Program-made: the position numbers and the translations under genes | Shown: positions 1 to 10,647 of the stretch, in pieces | Numbering within the stretch: the stretch's first letter is position 1 | How the letters are laid out: every line of letters starts with the position of its first letter | Origin: Phascolomyces articulosus | Taxonomy: Eukaryota; Mucoromycota; Mucoromycetes; Mucorales; Lichtheimiaceae | Assembly (NCBI GenBank): GCA_025677815.1 | Contig: JAIXMP010000015.1 | Location: 124,001-188,000 of the forward strand | Length of the DNA stretch: 64,000 bases | Reading direction: 5' to 3' | The notes under the pieces: model-generated | The model's input: the letters and a program-made list of their open reading frames with translations, nothing else | Told to the model about the DNA's origin: nothing | The model's database searches: none

Positions 1-40
1 ACCAACGATTTTGTGTTCCTGGTTTTGTACCTAAATTTTT

Positions 41-575
41 GCGTTCAAGTATTTGCGTTGTCATTTGTGCTTTCTTTAACCGTTATATTTTTCAGGATTG
101 AATTCGGGGTATAAAATATAAACTTCATAAAAAAAAGTAAATAGGCAATGAAGTAAGGTTGTCTGTTGTATATTAAGCTCACAACACACACCACACCTAA
201 AACTATACATCATGATGGTTATTATGATATAAAATAAGTCCATAAATCGGAGAAGCTAATATAAACTGCTCACAACAATGAATCCACATACCAAGTTTAA
301 TTAAACAGGTGAGACTGGAGCAGATCTAACCATGTATTGTAGTAGCCAACAATATGGGTTTCGCCGATTTCCCTTTTAAAGATTTTTTGCGTTATTATTT
401 TATTTAAAGATAGTCGCCATCATAGGGTATCATCTTATTAAGTCTATATTTTATATCCTGAATGTATTTATTACGCTCTGTAAAATGTGAATTTTTCGTA
501 ACTGTCGTGAGTGAGTCAGTCCTGTAAAATATAAAAGCTAAGGAATGACAACGCAAATGTGTACTTGAACACATG
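41..575. repeat. Imperfect interrupted inverted repeat, MITE-like
   Basis: The segment at about 44-94 (core GTTCAAGTA then TTTGCGTTGTCATT, later ATATTTTTCAGGA) returns in reverse complement at about 515-570. A second pair, TATAAAATATAAACTT near 110-125, is mirrored near 428-446. The arms are imperfect and the spacing on the two sides differs by about 70 nt. No open frame lies inside and no clear target-site duplication was seen. A decayed foldback or MITE element is the simplest reading; a chance AT-rich match is less likely because the core contains about 14 non-simple matching bases. Confidence 0.45.
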
Positions 576-2160
576 TGAAAATAACTCACCAGTAATAACT
601 GACCTACGGTCTTATTTTAAAGGTAAATCGTTTTTCCAATATATAAAAGATGATGTCCATAGAAGCTATACCCCATTGGAGTGTCTCTTGGCATGTTTAA
701 ACGATTTTCCTTCTGAAAAAATGATGAGATTTTCTTGACTAAAACAATTAACCGTATCAATAATAATAATAGCCGGTACCAATACATATTTTATACTTAA
801 TATGATATGATAAAGGAGTGGGAAAAGCCCGATTCAATGTCGTATAACATATGGTTATGCTTCTTTTATATTTCCTCTGTGATCCCTGATTGTCCATTAT
901 TATACCGTTAGTTTATTATAAATACAAAAATAAAAATCTTATACAATTATATATCATGCAACTTTACTAGCATGGAGTATAATAATTAAGAGATCAAACT
1001 TGATGCTCCGCTTATCTTGGAGCTTTATTTTGTAAACTAAAGATACAGTTGCTGTGCAACAAGCAACTATTGTAGTGTTTATATGCTAATATTGTTCGAT
1101 TGATTTAATCATATAAAAAATTCTATTATAGTCCTGCATCAACTATATATAAAGTAATTAATAGTTAGCATGCAATCATGACATAGTAATTGTTATTACA
1201 AACATACCGAACTTTTTGTTCTATCAAAAAGTATGCGTCGCCTGTTCAATGATCTTCATCCAGCCAAATACGGTGGTATTATCATAAAAAGAAGTAACGT
1301 TTTTTTTTTTCGCCAAACAAGGATAAGACCATCCGGATGAGAAACCAACTCTTTTTAGAATTACTTTATCGCTTGCTCACACGCTTTTTTAACCACAAAT
1401 AGAAAGAATTGTTCAGTAATAAAGTTACAAGTTAGAAGAATATTTTCTGTACCATTTATCGTGTTGTGTGGGGTAAAAAAAAATTGGATCCGGGTGACGC
1501 AGAATTTTGTACTTTGAGAAAAAAAAATCGACAGGTTTGTACTTCTTCTTTATCTCTTTTATTTATCATATAAAATGATGTTTTTAAACTTTGTACGTAA
1601 CTCTGTTTCTAATAATTGCACACGGTATTTATTTTCGAATTTCACAACATTTATATTTACTGAACATGCCCATTTTTTCTTGATCTGTGTTCTATCTTTA
1701 TCAAAGCATTAAACCTTATTTTCATTTTGCATAATGGATCATTTGCTTCCTCCTCGCATTTTATCTGCTATCCATAATAACTTTCAATTGGCAATTCTAT
1801 CATTGTGTGTCCTTTGCTATCGTGTGAAATCTGATCATTATTAGAATAATGTTTAGACCCAGTAGATCACAAGAATATTATCAAATAACCAATACATTGG
1901 TGCTATTATTTTCATGTTCTTGGAGTAATATGGACAATTTCAGAGATACATACTTAAGTTTCTATTATTATTATTTTCCAATTATGTAACAATGCTAACG
2001 ATATAAACTTTTTTGAAAAGATTGAATCATCATTCTTCTCCGACATGTTGATGATGGTATGATGAAAGAATATCAAGAAAGGCGGAACTATCTAATATTG
2101 CTTTTATTTTTCGAATCAAAAGTTATGTAAATTTTGGGTTTCTACTATCTATCTTGGTAG

Positions 2161-2170
2161 TATAAATAGG
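2161..2170 (+). promoter_or_regulatory. TATA-like box of the JEN transporter gene
   Basis: TATAAATAGG lies 72 nt before the ATG at 2242, followed by a pyrimidine-rich leader. The position and sequence fit a fungal core promoter; activity is inferred. Confidence 0.5.
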
Positions 2171-2241
2171 AAAGGAAATATTTTGTTGGTTTTCCCTGTC
2201 CAATTCATTAACACTCTTCCTGTATTATCTTATTACAAGAA

Positions 2242-5200
2242 ATGACACAACAAGAAACAACTTCCCCTGCTTTTGTTCAAACAGCAGATGAGAAAAAACC
2301 TGCATCGAGTCAACGAAATGCTCATGAAGATTCTAGTATTGTCAAGCGATATGCCAAACAACTCTATCATTCCTTATGGCAACCGCCTTCTGAAAAACCA
2401 CCCAGTTTTTTTGCAATCTGCAAGGAATTAAACCGTACTCAATGGGTTACGTTTGCAGCTGGTATGAAAAAAAATAAAAGCATAAAAGTCATTGGTAATT
2501 ATTCTTGTGAGTAGAGCGATATTCTAATATTTATGTTCTTTTTTTTTCTCCATGTGAATATAGCGTTTTTGGGTTGGACTATAGATGCATTCGACTACTT
2601 TTGTGTGTCACTGGCAGTACCTGAAATTGGTAAATATACTTTAGAAGTTGTCGTTTTACTTTTTATTTAATAATTACATGTCGTAGCCAACTCATTTTGG
2701 ATCAATTTGTTTAAATTCTTTATATAGCTAAAGATTTTGATGTTATGCCAAGTGAAGTTACTTGTAAGTAGAAGTGAAAAAAAAAATCATTTTCTATCAC
2801 AATGTACTTCGATGATGATTACTATTGATTGACTAATGAATCCATTATTAATTTATTATATAGCTGCAATTACTACCACTCTGGTAATCTAAACATATAT
2901 TTTATTTGAATTATAGATATATTATATGGGATACATTACAATTAGGAGATGCTAATAAGTACCATTTTATATATTTATTACAAATAGATGCTTAGACCAG
3001 TAGGTGCTTTAATTTTTGGGTATGTTTATCGCTACAATATCTACAATAAAATATGGTATGACTACAACTATACTAGTTATTATTATTTCTGACATCTTCA
3101 TCTTCTTTCAACGTATTGTTACTAGTCTTTTGGCAGACAAGTTTGGGCGTCGTTGGCCATTGATGATTGATATTGTGCTCTTCTCGATTATTAACATGGC
3201 TAGTGGTTTTGCTCCCAATTTACAAGTCTTTATTGCTCTCAGAGCGTTATTTGGAATTGCTATGGGTGGTGAATGGGTAATATTAACAATAACGCCCCAT
3301 ACATTTAAGGATTGTTATCTTAGGTTATATAATACTCTATTCATTGAGAAAATAACATTAACTAACGATATAATCATCATTATACAATAGGGTCTCGGTG
3401 CGTCCTTAGCTCTTGAAGTTTTGCCCGTGAAAGCTAGAGGTCTTTTCTCGGGTATTTATCAACAAGGTATGTCATAAATGTCTATAGGGGTATTACACCA
3501 ATCTTCTTATTGAATCTTAATAATAAACATTGACTTTTACTGAATTATTTCATAAAACAATAGGTTATGCAACTGGTTACCTTTTGGCTGCTTTGGTTAA
3601 TTATGCAGTAACAAGTACAGGATCAAGCTGGAGAATTCTCTTTTGGACTGGTGCAGCATTTGCTCTTTTGGCTGTATTTATTCGTTTCTTTGTCCCAGAA
3701 TCACAATCTTTTGAACAGACACAAGAAGCACGTAAATTAAGTGGCGGTAACTATTTTAAAGAATTGATGTACATGCTCAAGAACCATTACCGACGTAAGT
3801 CATTTTATTTGAATATATTTATTTCATTATTTTGGGTGAGGATACCAGCAGCATAAGTTATTTTATACTATATACAATGGTAAACTAACATCACATATAT
3901 TTAACCAACAGGTTCTATTTACATGATTATTCTTATGGCCTTTTTCAATTTTTACGCTCATGGAAGTCAGGTATATAGAAATACTAATGTGCTATTATAA
4001 TATAACGTAGAAGCTAACTAAAACCAATCGGTATTACCCCCGCGCCATCCCCCTACATATTGTTTGATAGGACCTTTACCCCACTTTCCTCAAAGTTCAA
4101 CTCGGTTACACACCCTCGGAACAAACAGCAACGACAGTGATCCATAATATTGGAGCAATCATCGGTGGTAAGCGAACACTCTTCTCTTAGTTTATGTAAT
4201 TTTTTTATAATATATACAAATGTTGATATGTTATACAAAATTATTATTAGGTACTTTGGTGGGTTTATACTCCAATTACCTCGGTCGTCGTATTTCCATT
4301 GTATTTTGTGCTACTATGGTGGGTACATTCATCCCACTCTGGATTTATGGCCCTGACTTGCATAGTCTTCGCTTTGGCGCTTTTACACTCCAATTTTTTA
4401 TCCAGGTATATAAATAATATACGTGATATTATAGTAAATAAAATTTTATTTGATCATTACTTCATTTTTACTAATACGTAGTATGATTCTTTATAATATA
4501 TAGGGTGCCTGGGGTAAGAACTAGCTTTATATATATATATCAACATCATGTTACTTATTAAAATACCTTGCATGAATTTGAAACCAAAACGAGATTGACG
4601 GATAAATCTTATTATTTACATTCTTTAGGAATTGTTCCTGCTCATTTGAATGAACTTGCCCCAGCTAATTTCCGTGGCTTAATGCCTGGTAATTTTTGAT
4701 AATGACGGAATCTTTATATATTATATATCTTGTTTGCGTACTCATATGTCGTGATTGGTGCTAACAAAACTACTTGGTTTATTATTAGGTTTGTCTTACC
4801 AACTTGGAAACTTAATTAGTGCTGCCAGTTCACAAATTCAAGCTACTTTAGGTGAACAATATCCTTTGCGACATGAGGATGGCAGCTTACAAATGCGTGA
4901 AGGAAAACCTATCCCTGATTATGGTAATTAGCAGAATGATTATTTCTTATTCTTTAGTATACCAATTGAAAAGTCGAAATTCTAATAGTATCAATTATTT
5001 GGGTGTGTTTCAATTTATAGGTCTTACACAAGCCATTTTCATGGGATGCGTTGTAGCATGTCTTATTATTACTAGTGGGTCATTTATTCCTATTCATTTT
5101 TTTTAAAAAAGAAACTGGTTGATCTTTTTTATAATAATATACCATTTTTGAAATTATCTATTTATTATAGCCTTGGTTGGAAAAGAAGAAAGAAATAAGG

Positions 5201-5388
5201 ATTTCATGCAAAATATTTATGAAGATAAACATGGTCGGGTCATTGGATTAGAAGATTTAGGTGCTCAAAAAATGGAACAAGGTCAACAAGAAGTTTCCTC
5301 TTCTTCCCCATCTTCTGTTACCCCTACAGCACCAACAGCAACAACAATAGAAAATAACGTGGAAATACAAGAAACTAAAAAATCTTAA
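2242..5388 (+). CDS. JEN-type monocarboxylate (lactate/pyruvate) MFS transporter
   Basis: Plasma-membrane proton-coupled carboxylate importer of the Jen1 family, by homology. Sixteen exons join in frame: 2242-2461, 2564-2629, 2728-2763, 2864-2883, 2988-3019, 3126-3276, 3391-3466, 3564-3794, 3912-3970, 4071-4167, 4251-4405, 4504-4513, 4629-4688, 4789-4923, 5021-5074, 5171-5388, giving 539 residues. Seen: the MFS loop motif LADKFGRR after the second membrane segment, the RALFGIAMGGEW segment, a PES motif at the end of helix 6, and NFYAHGSQDLYPT after the central loop, which matches the JEN signature NxxS/THxS/TQDxxxT except for Ala at the S/T position. The tail is Ser/Thr/Pro-rich and cytosolic. 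Exon 12 is only 10 nt. A broken second copy follows at 7250. Confidence 0.9.
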
Positions 5389-7249
5389 AGAGTTTATAGT
5401 GACTATAAGATATAGCACATAATTATTATTATTACGTACTATATCAACATTTAAGTTTGATATTGGTTTTTTGTTACGTAATGTATTATACTCAGTATAT
5501 GTTGTTATTATTTATAAATATATTTGATCTGTACCTATTTTTTACTTCATATTATAATTTACTTTTGCATACAACTTAAATTAGATATACATATCAAGTG
5601 TTTTTCTTAAAAACAACAAAATCCGAAACTTTATTCTTGGGTAGTGTACGTACATTATTTCAATCAGATTCTTTGATAAAGGAGAAATGTTTCTTTATAC
5701 TTAAATGTAACTACAATATTATATCTTTGATCCAGTGATTCATTTACACAACTGTATATACATATCAATTCCGATGTTTCTTTGGTAACCCTCAGTTAAT
5801 TTTTCTCTGAGGATGATGTGCTGCATACGACGAATATTAAAGTTTTGATTTTAGAATTGTTACAAAAGTAAAATAGCGTCCTATAATGAGCTACGGTATA
5901 GTTTTATCATTAGCTTGTAGCACCCTTGTGATGATATATATATACCAGTACTACGGAATAGCCCACAGTAGAAAGTGAAAAACATTTAAGCAGATAATTG
6001 TTCCAACAAAACATAAACAAGTTACAGTAATAATAGTTCATTTTATACAGATAAACACAAGGCAGAAGTATAAAATATATTCTTAATGTTCTTACATTGC
6101 TTTGCATTAGACAGCAATAGTAAATGCCACTTTCTTCTTAAATATTATAGAACTATAGCATTCTTTTTACTTTCATTTTTCATGCATTTTAAGAAATAAA
6201 AATGATAGCCCGGTTTTTACCGAATCTAGTGCAAACTTGGATGAATTGAGAACCTTGCACAAAGAAAAAAGCTCCCACTTCTGGAAAATTGTAGGGGAAG
6301 GTGTTAAAAGAAGATAAATTGTCCGAATCAAGTGTACATTCTTACTGCAAGAGGAGGAAGAGGTTATTATTATCATGGAGTAATAATGCTATCCATCTTT
6401 ATTACTCTTTGTTATGTTATTATTATATTAATGAGAAGATTATTCTCTACAAAAATAAGTAGCAGAAAATAATGGCAAAATATAACAATATTTATCACTT
6501 ATTAGTAACCAATGTTATGGTATTTATTCTTCTTTCTTCAATACAACTTATTAAATAAAAAGAGTATAAATAGATAACAAAAAGTCATATGTAGAAATAT
6601 TTTTACTTGATGGGTGGGAAGAAAGATAACGTTGGTAAAAAATATATCGTTTAACACTTGGATTAGGGTTATACAAAAAAAATTGATGAAATAGGAAGTG
6701 TGGAATGGTTATTATCACAAAAATTTAATAACATTCGTGTGAATTCTAAGTTTTAATAATGTGTTACAAGATTAAAAAACCTATTGTTATATATTATTAC
6801 ACAAGCATCTATTTCTTACATGATAATCGATGACTATATAGAGAAAGAGGTTGTAAATCATGCTATTTTGTTTAAACATTCTTACATTGTATTCATACCA
6901 AATTCTATATAACATCAAAAGCTTTTTGGAGACACTACTGTTAGCTGACGGGAGAAAGCAGTAGTAGACAGTGAGAATAATAAACATTCGGCATAACAAC
7001 TATTTTTTTTTTAATTTTTTACGTTGACTAATATAAAGACAAAAACAAAACTTTATTCTTTTGATCTAGTATTTATTTTTTTCTTCTGTTATTGTGATTT
7101 TCTCTTTGATAAGCTGCCTATTGAAGTGATCCAGTATCCAGTAACATTATCACCAAAAAATGATATAATTTATATTGATGTGACTGGTACCGCTGAAGAT
7201 TTGACTGACGATTCTGTTGATACAACTATAAAGAAAAAATAGCTTATAT
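5389..7249. other. Intergenic region between the two JEN copies
   Basis: AT-rich sequence with only short chance frames on both strands. Nothing resembling an RNA gene or conserved protein was seen. An open frame at 7024-7242 ends just before the first segment recognisably homologous to the intact transporter, and its own sequence does not match the N-terminus of that protein, so it may be 5' flank or diverged leader. Confidence 0.5.
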
Positions 7250-9375
7250 CAAAAGAAGAGAGTTCCAAGAATAATGATGAAATTTTAGTGATTCGTTTAG
7301 CCAAATGATTCTTTCATTCGTTATGGTAACCTCCAGCTGAAAAGCCTCCATCTATGTGGTGGTATTTACTATAAAATCTGACAATACACAACGAATAACA
7401 TTTGCAGCGAAAGCGTAATAATAATTGTCACTGTTATTATTTAGGTAAAGTTACTAATGACGGTTAATACATCTATTCACCATATATATGCTTACCATAG
7501 ATACTTATGATACTATGACGCATGTAATTAGCTATATATGTATGGAGAGTCAATGCAATATGTTTATTATTTCTGTGTCTCATTGTCAGTACCGAGCATT
7601 GGCATGTATTCATACTATATAAACTACAATGGGTAGCCGGGTTTTTTTATCCATCAAAGCAATATATAAATACTATTTATAATGAATTGCTTTTTTATTA
7701 ATTTTTTCTTATATATAGCTAAAGAATTTGATGTTCCATCTTCTCAAAGGACAAGTGCATTCCACTAACTTTTGTTACATATACGTAATCATCTTGTTTA
7801 TACTAAAAAATTACTTTTTCGTCCTTTCGATTTCTTTTTACTACCAACTACTCGGTGCTATCACGACCACATTAGTAAGCACTAATAATAATAACAAGAA
7901 AATATATCCTTTTACTAAAATAATTTGGTTTCTTCTAATTTATTATTTTTCAATTTGTAGATGTTGAGACCAATGGGTGCTGCATTGATATTTGGGTAAC
8001 AGTAATATTCAAAATAATGTCGTTATTTTGTTATATGTACAAAGTATTAACATGAATATAGGAACATACTCCTCTGTTAGTGTTAAAGTCATTTAGGTGA
8101 CGACAAACCAGTATGGGCGCCGAAGTGCGTTAATGATAGATATTTTTCTCTTTTCTATTATTAACATGATTAATGGTTTTGCTCCCAATTTTCAAGTTTT
8201 TATTGCTCTAATAGCTCTCTTTGGAATTGCTATGAGTGGTGAATGAGTAAAACTTAATAATATTAACGTTTACTTTTTGTTACACACTCTCAAGGAATTA
8301 TACACTGATCCTACATTACTTAATACTTTAACCATTGTTAAATATAATAATCATGAAACGGCAGGCCTCGGCGCAAGTTTCGCATTGGAAACACTCCCAT
8401 TAGAGGCTTGGGGTCTTTTCTCGGGTATCTATCAACAAGGTATGTGATAAAGCAAATAATTATCTATAAAAATTATAACAGCCTTGCTTTTTGATTTGTA
8501 AAAATAGAAATTAAATTATTCTGGATTATTTTATGTAGGATATGCATGTGGATATCTTTTGGCTGCACTTGTGAACTTTGCTGTATCCGATACTGATTCT
8601 ACCTGGCAAACCGTGTTTTGGAAAGGGACTACTTTTATATTACTTGCTATTGCTATTCGATTCTTTGTACCAGAGTCGAAAACTTTTAAAAAGGCAAAAG
8701 AAACGCGTTAAAATGTGGACCAACCTTAATATTTGTGCATTATCAAACATACTCTATAATCATTGGAGAGGAGTAAGTATTATTATTATTCATTTGCTAG
8801 TAATACCATAGTAGTATTATTATTATGGAGACATATTTTAAACAGAATTTAGTTCACGTTATTAACATAAATTTTAGTGCTTTGTAGACGATTTATATGA
8901 CTATCCTCGTGTCATTTTTCAATTTTTACAGTTATAGTAATCAGGTATTTATAATAGCAGTATTTAACACATAACAGATCAGTAGTGCAAGTTCTTAATT
9001 CCAAGCAACAATAGGTGAAAGATATCCTTTACGAAATAATGACAAAAGTCTGCAGCTGCGAGAAGGAAAATCAATTCCAGATTGTGGTCTTGTACAAGCT
9101 ATTTCCATGGGCTGCGTTGTTGAATATTTGTTAATAATAACAAGTTGAAGACTCCATATACAATTTTTTATAAACATATAAATAATCTAATTGCAATAAA
9201 ATCATATTAAGCTTTGTCAGGAAAAGAAGAACGAATCAAGGTCTTTTCACAAAATTTTTATGAAGATGAACACGGACATGGTATAGTTAATGTGAAAGGA
9301 CATGAATTCAAGAGAGGAATGTCATCAGCTTTAGTAGGCTCCAATAAAGAAAAAGAGACATCTTTAAAATGGTAG
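7250..9375 (+). pseudogene. Decayed tandem copy of the JEN transporter
   Basis: Segments of the intact neighbour recur in order: the N-terminal region around 7290-7410 (HSLW.PPAEKPPS with in-frame TGA and TAA stops), a frameshifted helix 1 near 7555-7605, YGRRSALMIDI near 8110-8150, the FGIAMSGE segment followed by TGA at about 8245, GLFSGIYQQGYA near 8410-8540, the FFVPES region near 8670, and the C-terminal part from 9002 to the stop at 9375. Between about 8945 and 9000 everything from the YPT motif of the JEN signature through several membrane segments up to the SQIQATLGE equivalent is missing. Many original splice boundaries remain, so this is a DNA-level tandem duplicate, not a retrocopy. 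No functional carrier can be made from it. Confidence 0.9.
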
Positions 9376-9474
9376 TATATTTTATAATACAGTTGTAACA
9401 TGATTAATAAAATAGTTAATATTCAATGGTAGTATACAAAATGAAGGAAAATATGTACATTGCAATAATCATAA

Positions 9475-9978
9475 TTAAAATAACACCAGACTTGTCCATC
9501 CCATTTCACGGTCATCCCAATCCACACCATGTAACTGAATCATCAATCCATGGTCATGGTTTCCTTCTCCTTGTCCATCATCATTATTAAATTGATATTC
9601 GATCCAACATGGTACTCGAGTCTGACCTCCTCCTCCTTTTCGATCTGGTTCACCAAGTTGACTCACAATTTCATGTGCTTGTGTTTCAGGTGTAAATGCA
9701 TAAGGATATTCTTTACCGACAAAAGGTTTAAATCCATCCCTCGTATGACCATTATAAATATCAATACTATCAAGAAGCAAGTCCCCACCTTTTGCTGGTG
9801 TAAAACAAAATGACAATCCAAGTGATTTATACGAGTAATATGTTGAATCAGGGAATTTTTTTACTACAGGCTCAGGTAACGGATCACAAATGCTGTTTAA
9901 ATAATCACGAATGGCTTTAGCATCAGGAGGTAATCCAAGTAATTGACGCGTTGAAAATGCAGGTGGTTTAATAGGCAT
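9475..9978 (-). CDS. Small soluble protein of unknown function
   Basis: One exon encoding 167 residues from the ATG at 9978; the frame stays open to 10056, but that extension is a Phe/Ser-rich stretch over a pyrimidine-rich leader, so the inner start is preferred. Not recognised with confidence. Visible: no signal peptide or membrane segment, a YYSYKSLGLSFCF block, a SIDIYNGHTRDGFKPF block, then an EIVSQLGEPDRKGGGG block, and a C-terminal GLMIQLHGVDWDD strand region. This order of aromatic strand, I-x-LY-N-G, pro-rich PYAF and LGEP motif resembles small bacterial hypothetical proteins with a YxGxLPxGL...LGxP layout. That similarity is from memory and unconfirmed. It is convergent with the JEN pseudogene, 99 bp away. 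Confidence 0.6.
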   Translation of the reverse strand: MPIKPPAFSTRQLLGLPPDAKAIRDYLNSICDPLPEPVVKKFPDSTYYSYKSLGLSFCFTPAKGGDLLLDSIDIYNGHTRDGFKPFVGKEYPYAFTPETQAHEIVSQLGEPDRKGGGGQTRVPCWIEYQFNNDDGQGEGNHDHGLMIQLHGVDWDDREMGWTSLVLF

Positions 9979-10647
9979 ATTTGTCTTTGTTCTTATTTTT
10001 ACGTTTGGCAAGGAGAGTGAGTGTGAGAAGCAAAAAAATAAAAAAATAAATAACAATGCTCCGCTCTTTGCAAGACATCATGCGTGAACACGAGGATGAA
10101 TTTATCTTTATGACAATAGTTGGATTCTCCCTTCTTTCTTATTCTTTTCTCCTCCTTCCTGTCAAAGGAACTCTATTTGACAAGGATGCAAGTAGTATCA
10201 TATTTTATTACTAAGGAGTATAAATGTATTATAACTATCACCAATAAATAGCAGTAGTAAGTGAATGGAGAAAAGGGAAGGCCATCTTCTTAGTAATTCC
10301 TCCTGGTATCAGTGCACGACGAAAAAGAAAAGTGCATAACATAAAATTTAGATAAGTAAAAGAACTAGCGACTTGCATTTCTAATAATAAACAATTGAAA
10401 GCTGTTCAAAAGTTTTATTTTTCCCTCGGAAAATGAGGTTGATGAGAGGTTAGGTTTCACCATGCCGCCTTAAAAAAATATGCGATAAACCATCTTATTC
10501 TTTCTGTTTACCTTTAGACCAGCGAACTAACCCGACTACCCCCTCCTCACCCATCCAACTTCTCTTTTTTTTACAATAATTCTCCCTTGAACTTGTTATT
10601 CGTCCTACATATACTTCTTTTTCTTTTCCTCTTATTTTTATAAACAA
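9979..10647. other. Divergent promoter region
   Basis: Holds the leaders of the minus-strand small gene and of the plus-strand cNMP/F-box gene. A pyrimidine-rich tract at about 10560-10645 precedes the ATG at 10648. No other feature seen. Confidence 0.5.

Larger units (their letters stand above)
1..2241. other. Gene-free left end, JEN transporter upstream region
   Basis: No open frame here shows recognisable protein similarity or a credible exon chain. The DNA is AT-rich with poly-A and poly-T runs. It holds the inverted repeat listed at 41-575 and, at its right end, a TATA-like box before the JEN transporter start. Read as intergenic and promoter sequence. Confidence 0.6.

Noticed and set aside
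7024..7242. 72-residue frame as first exon of the JEN copy
   Set aside because: It does not match the N-terminus of the intact transporter; homology starts only beyond 7250.
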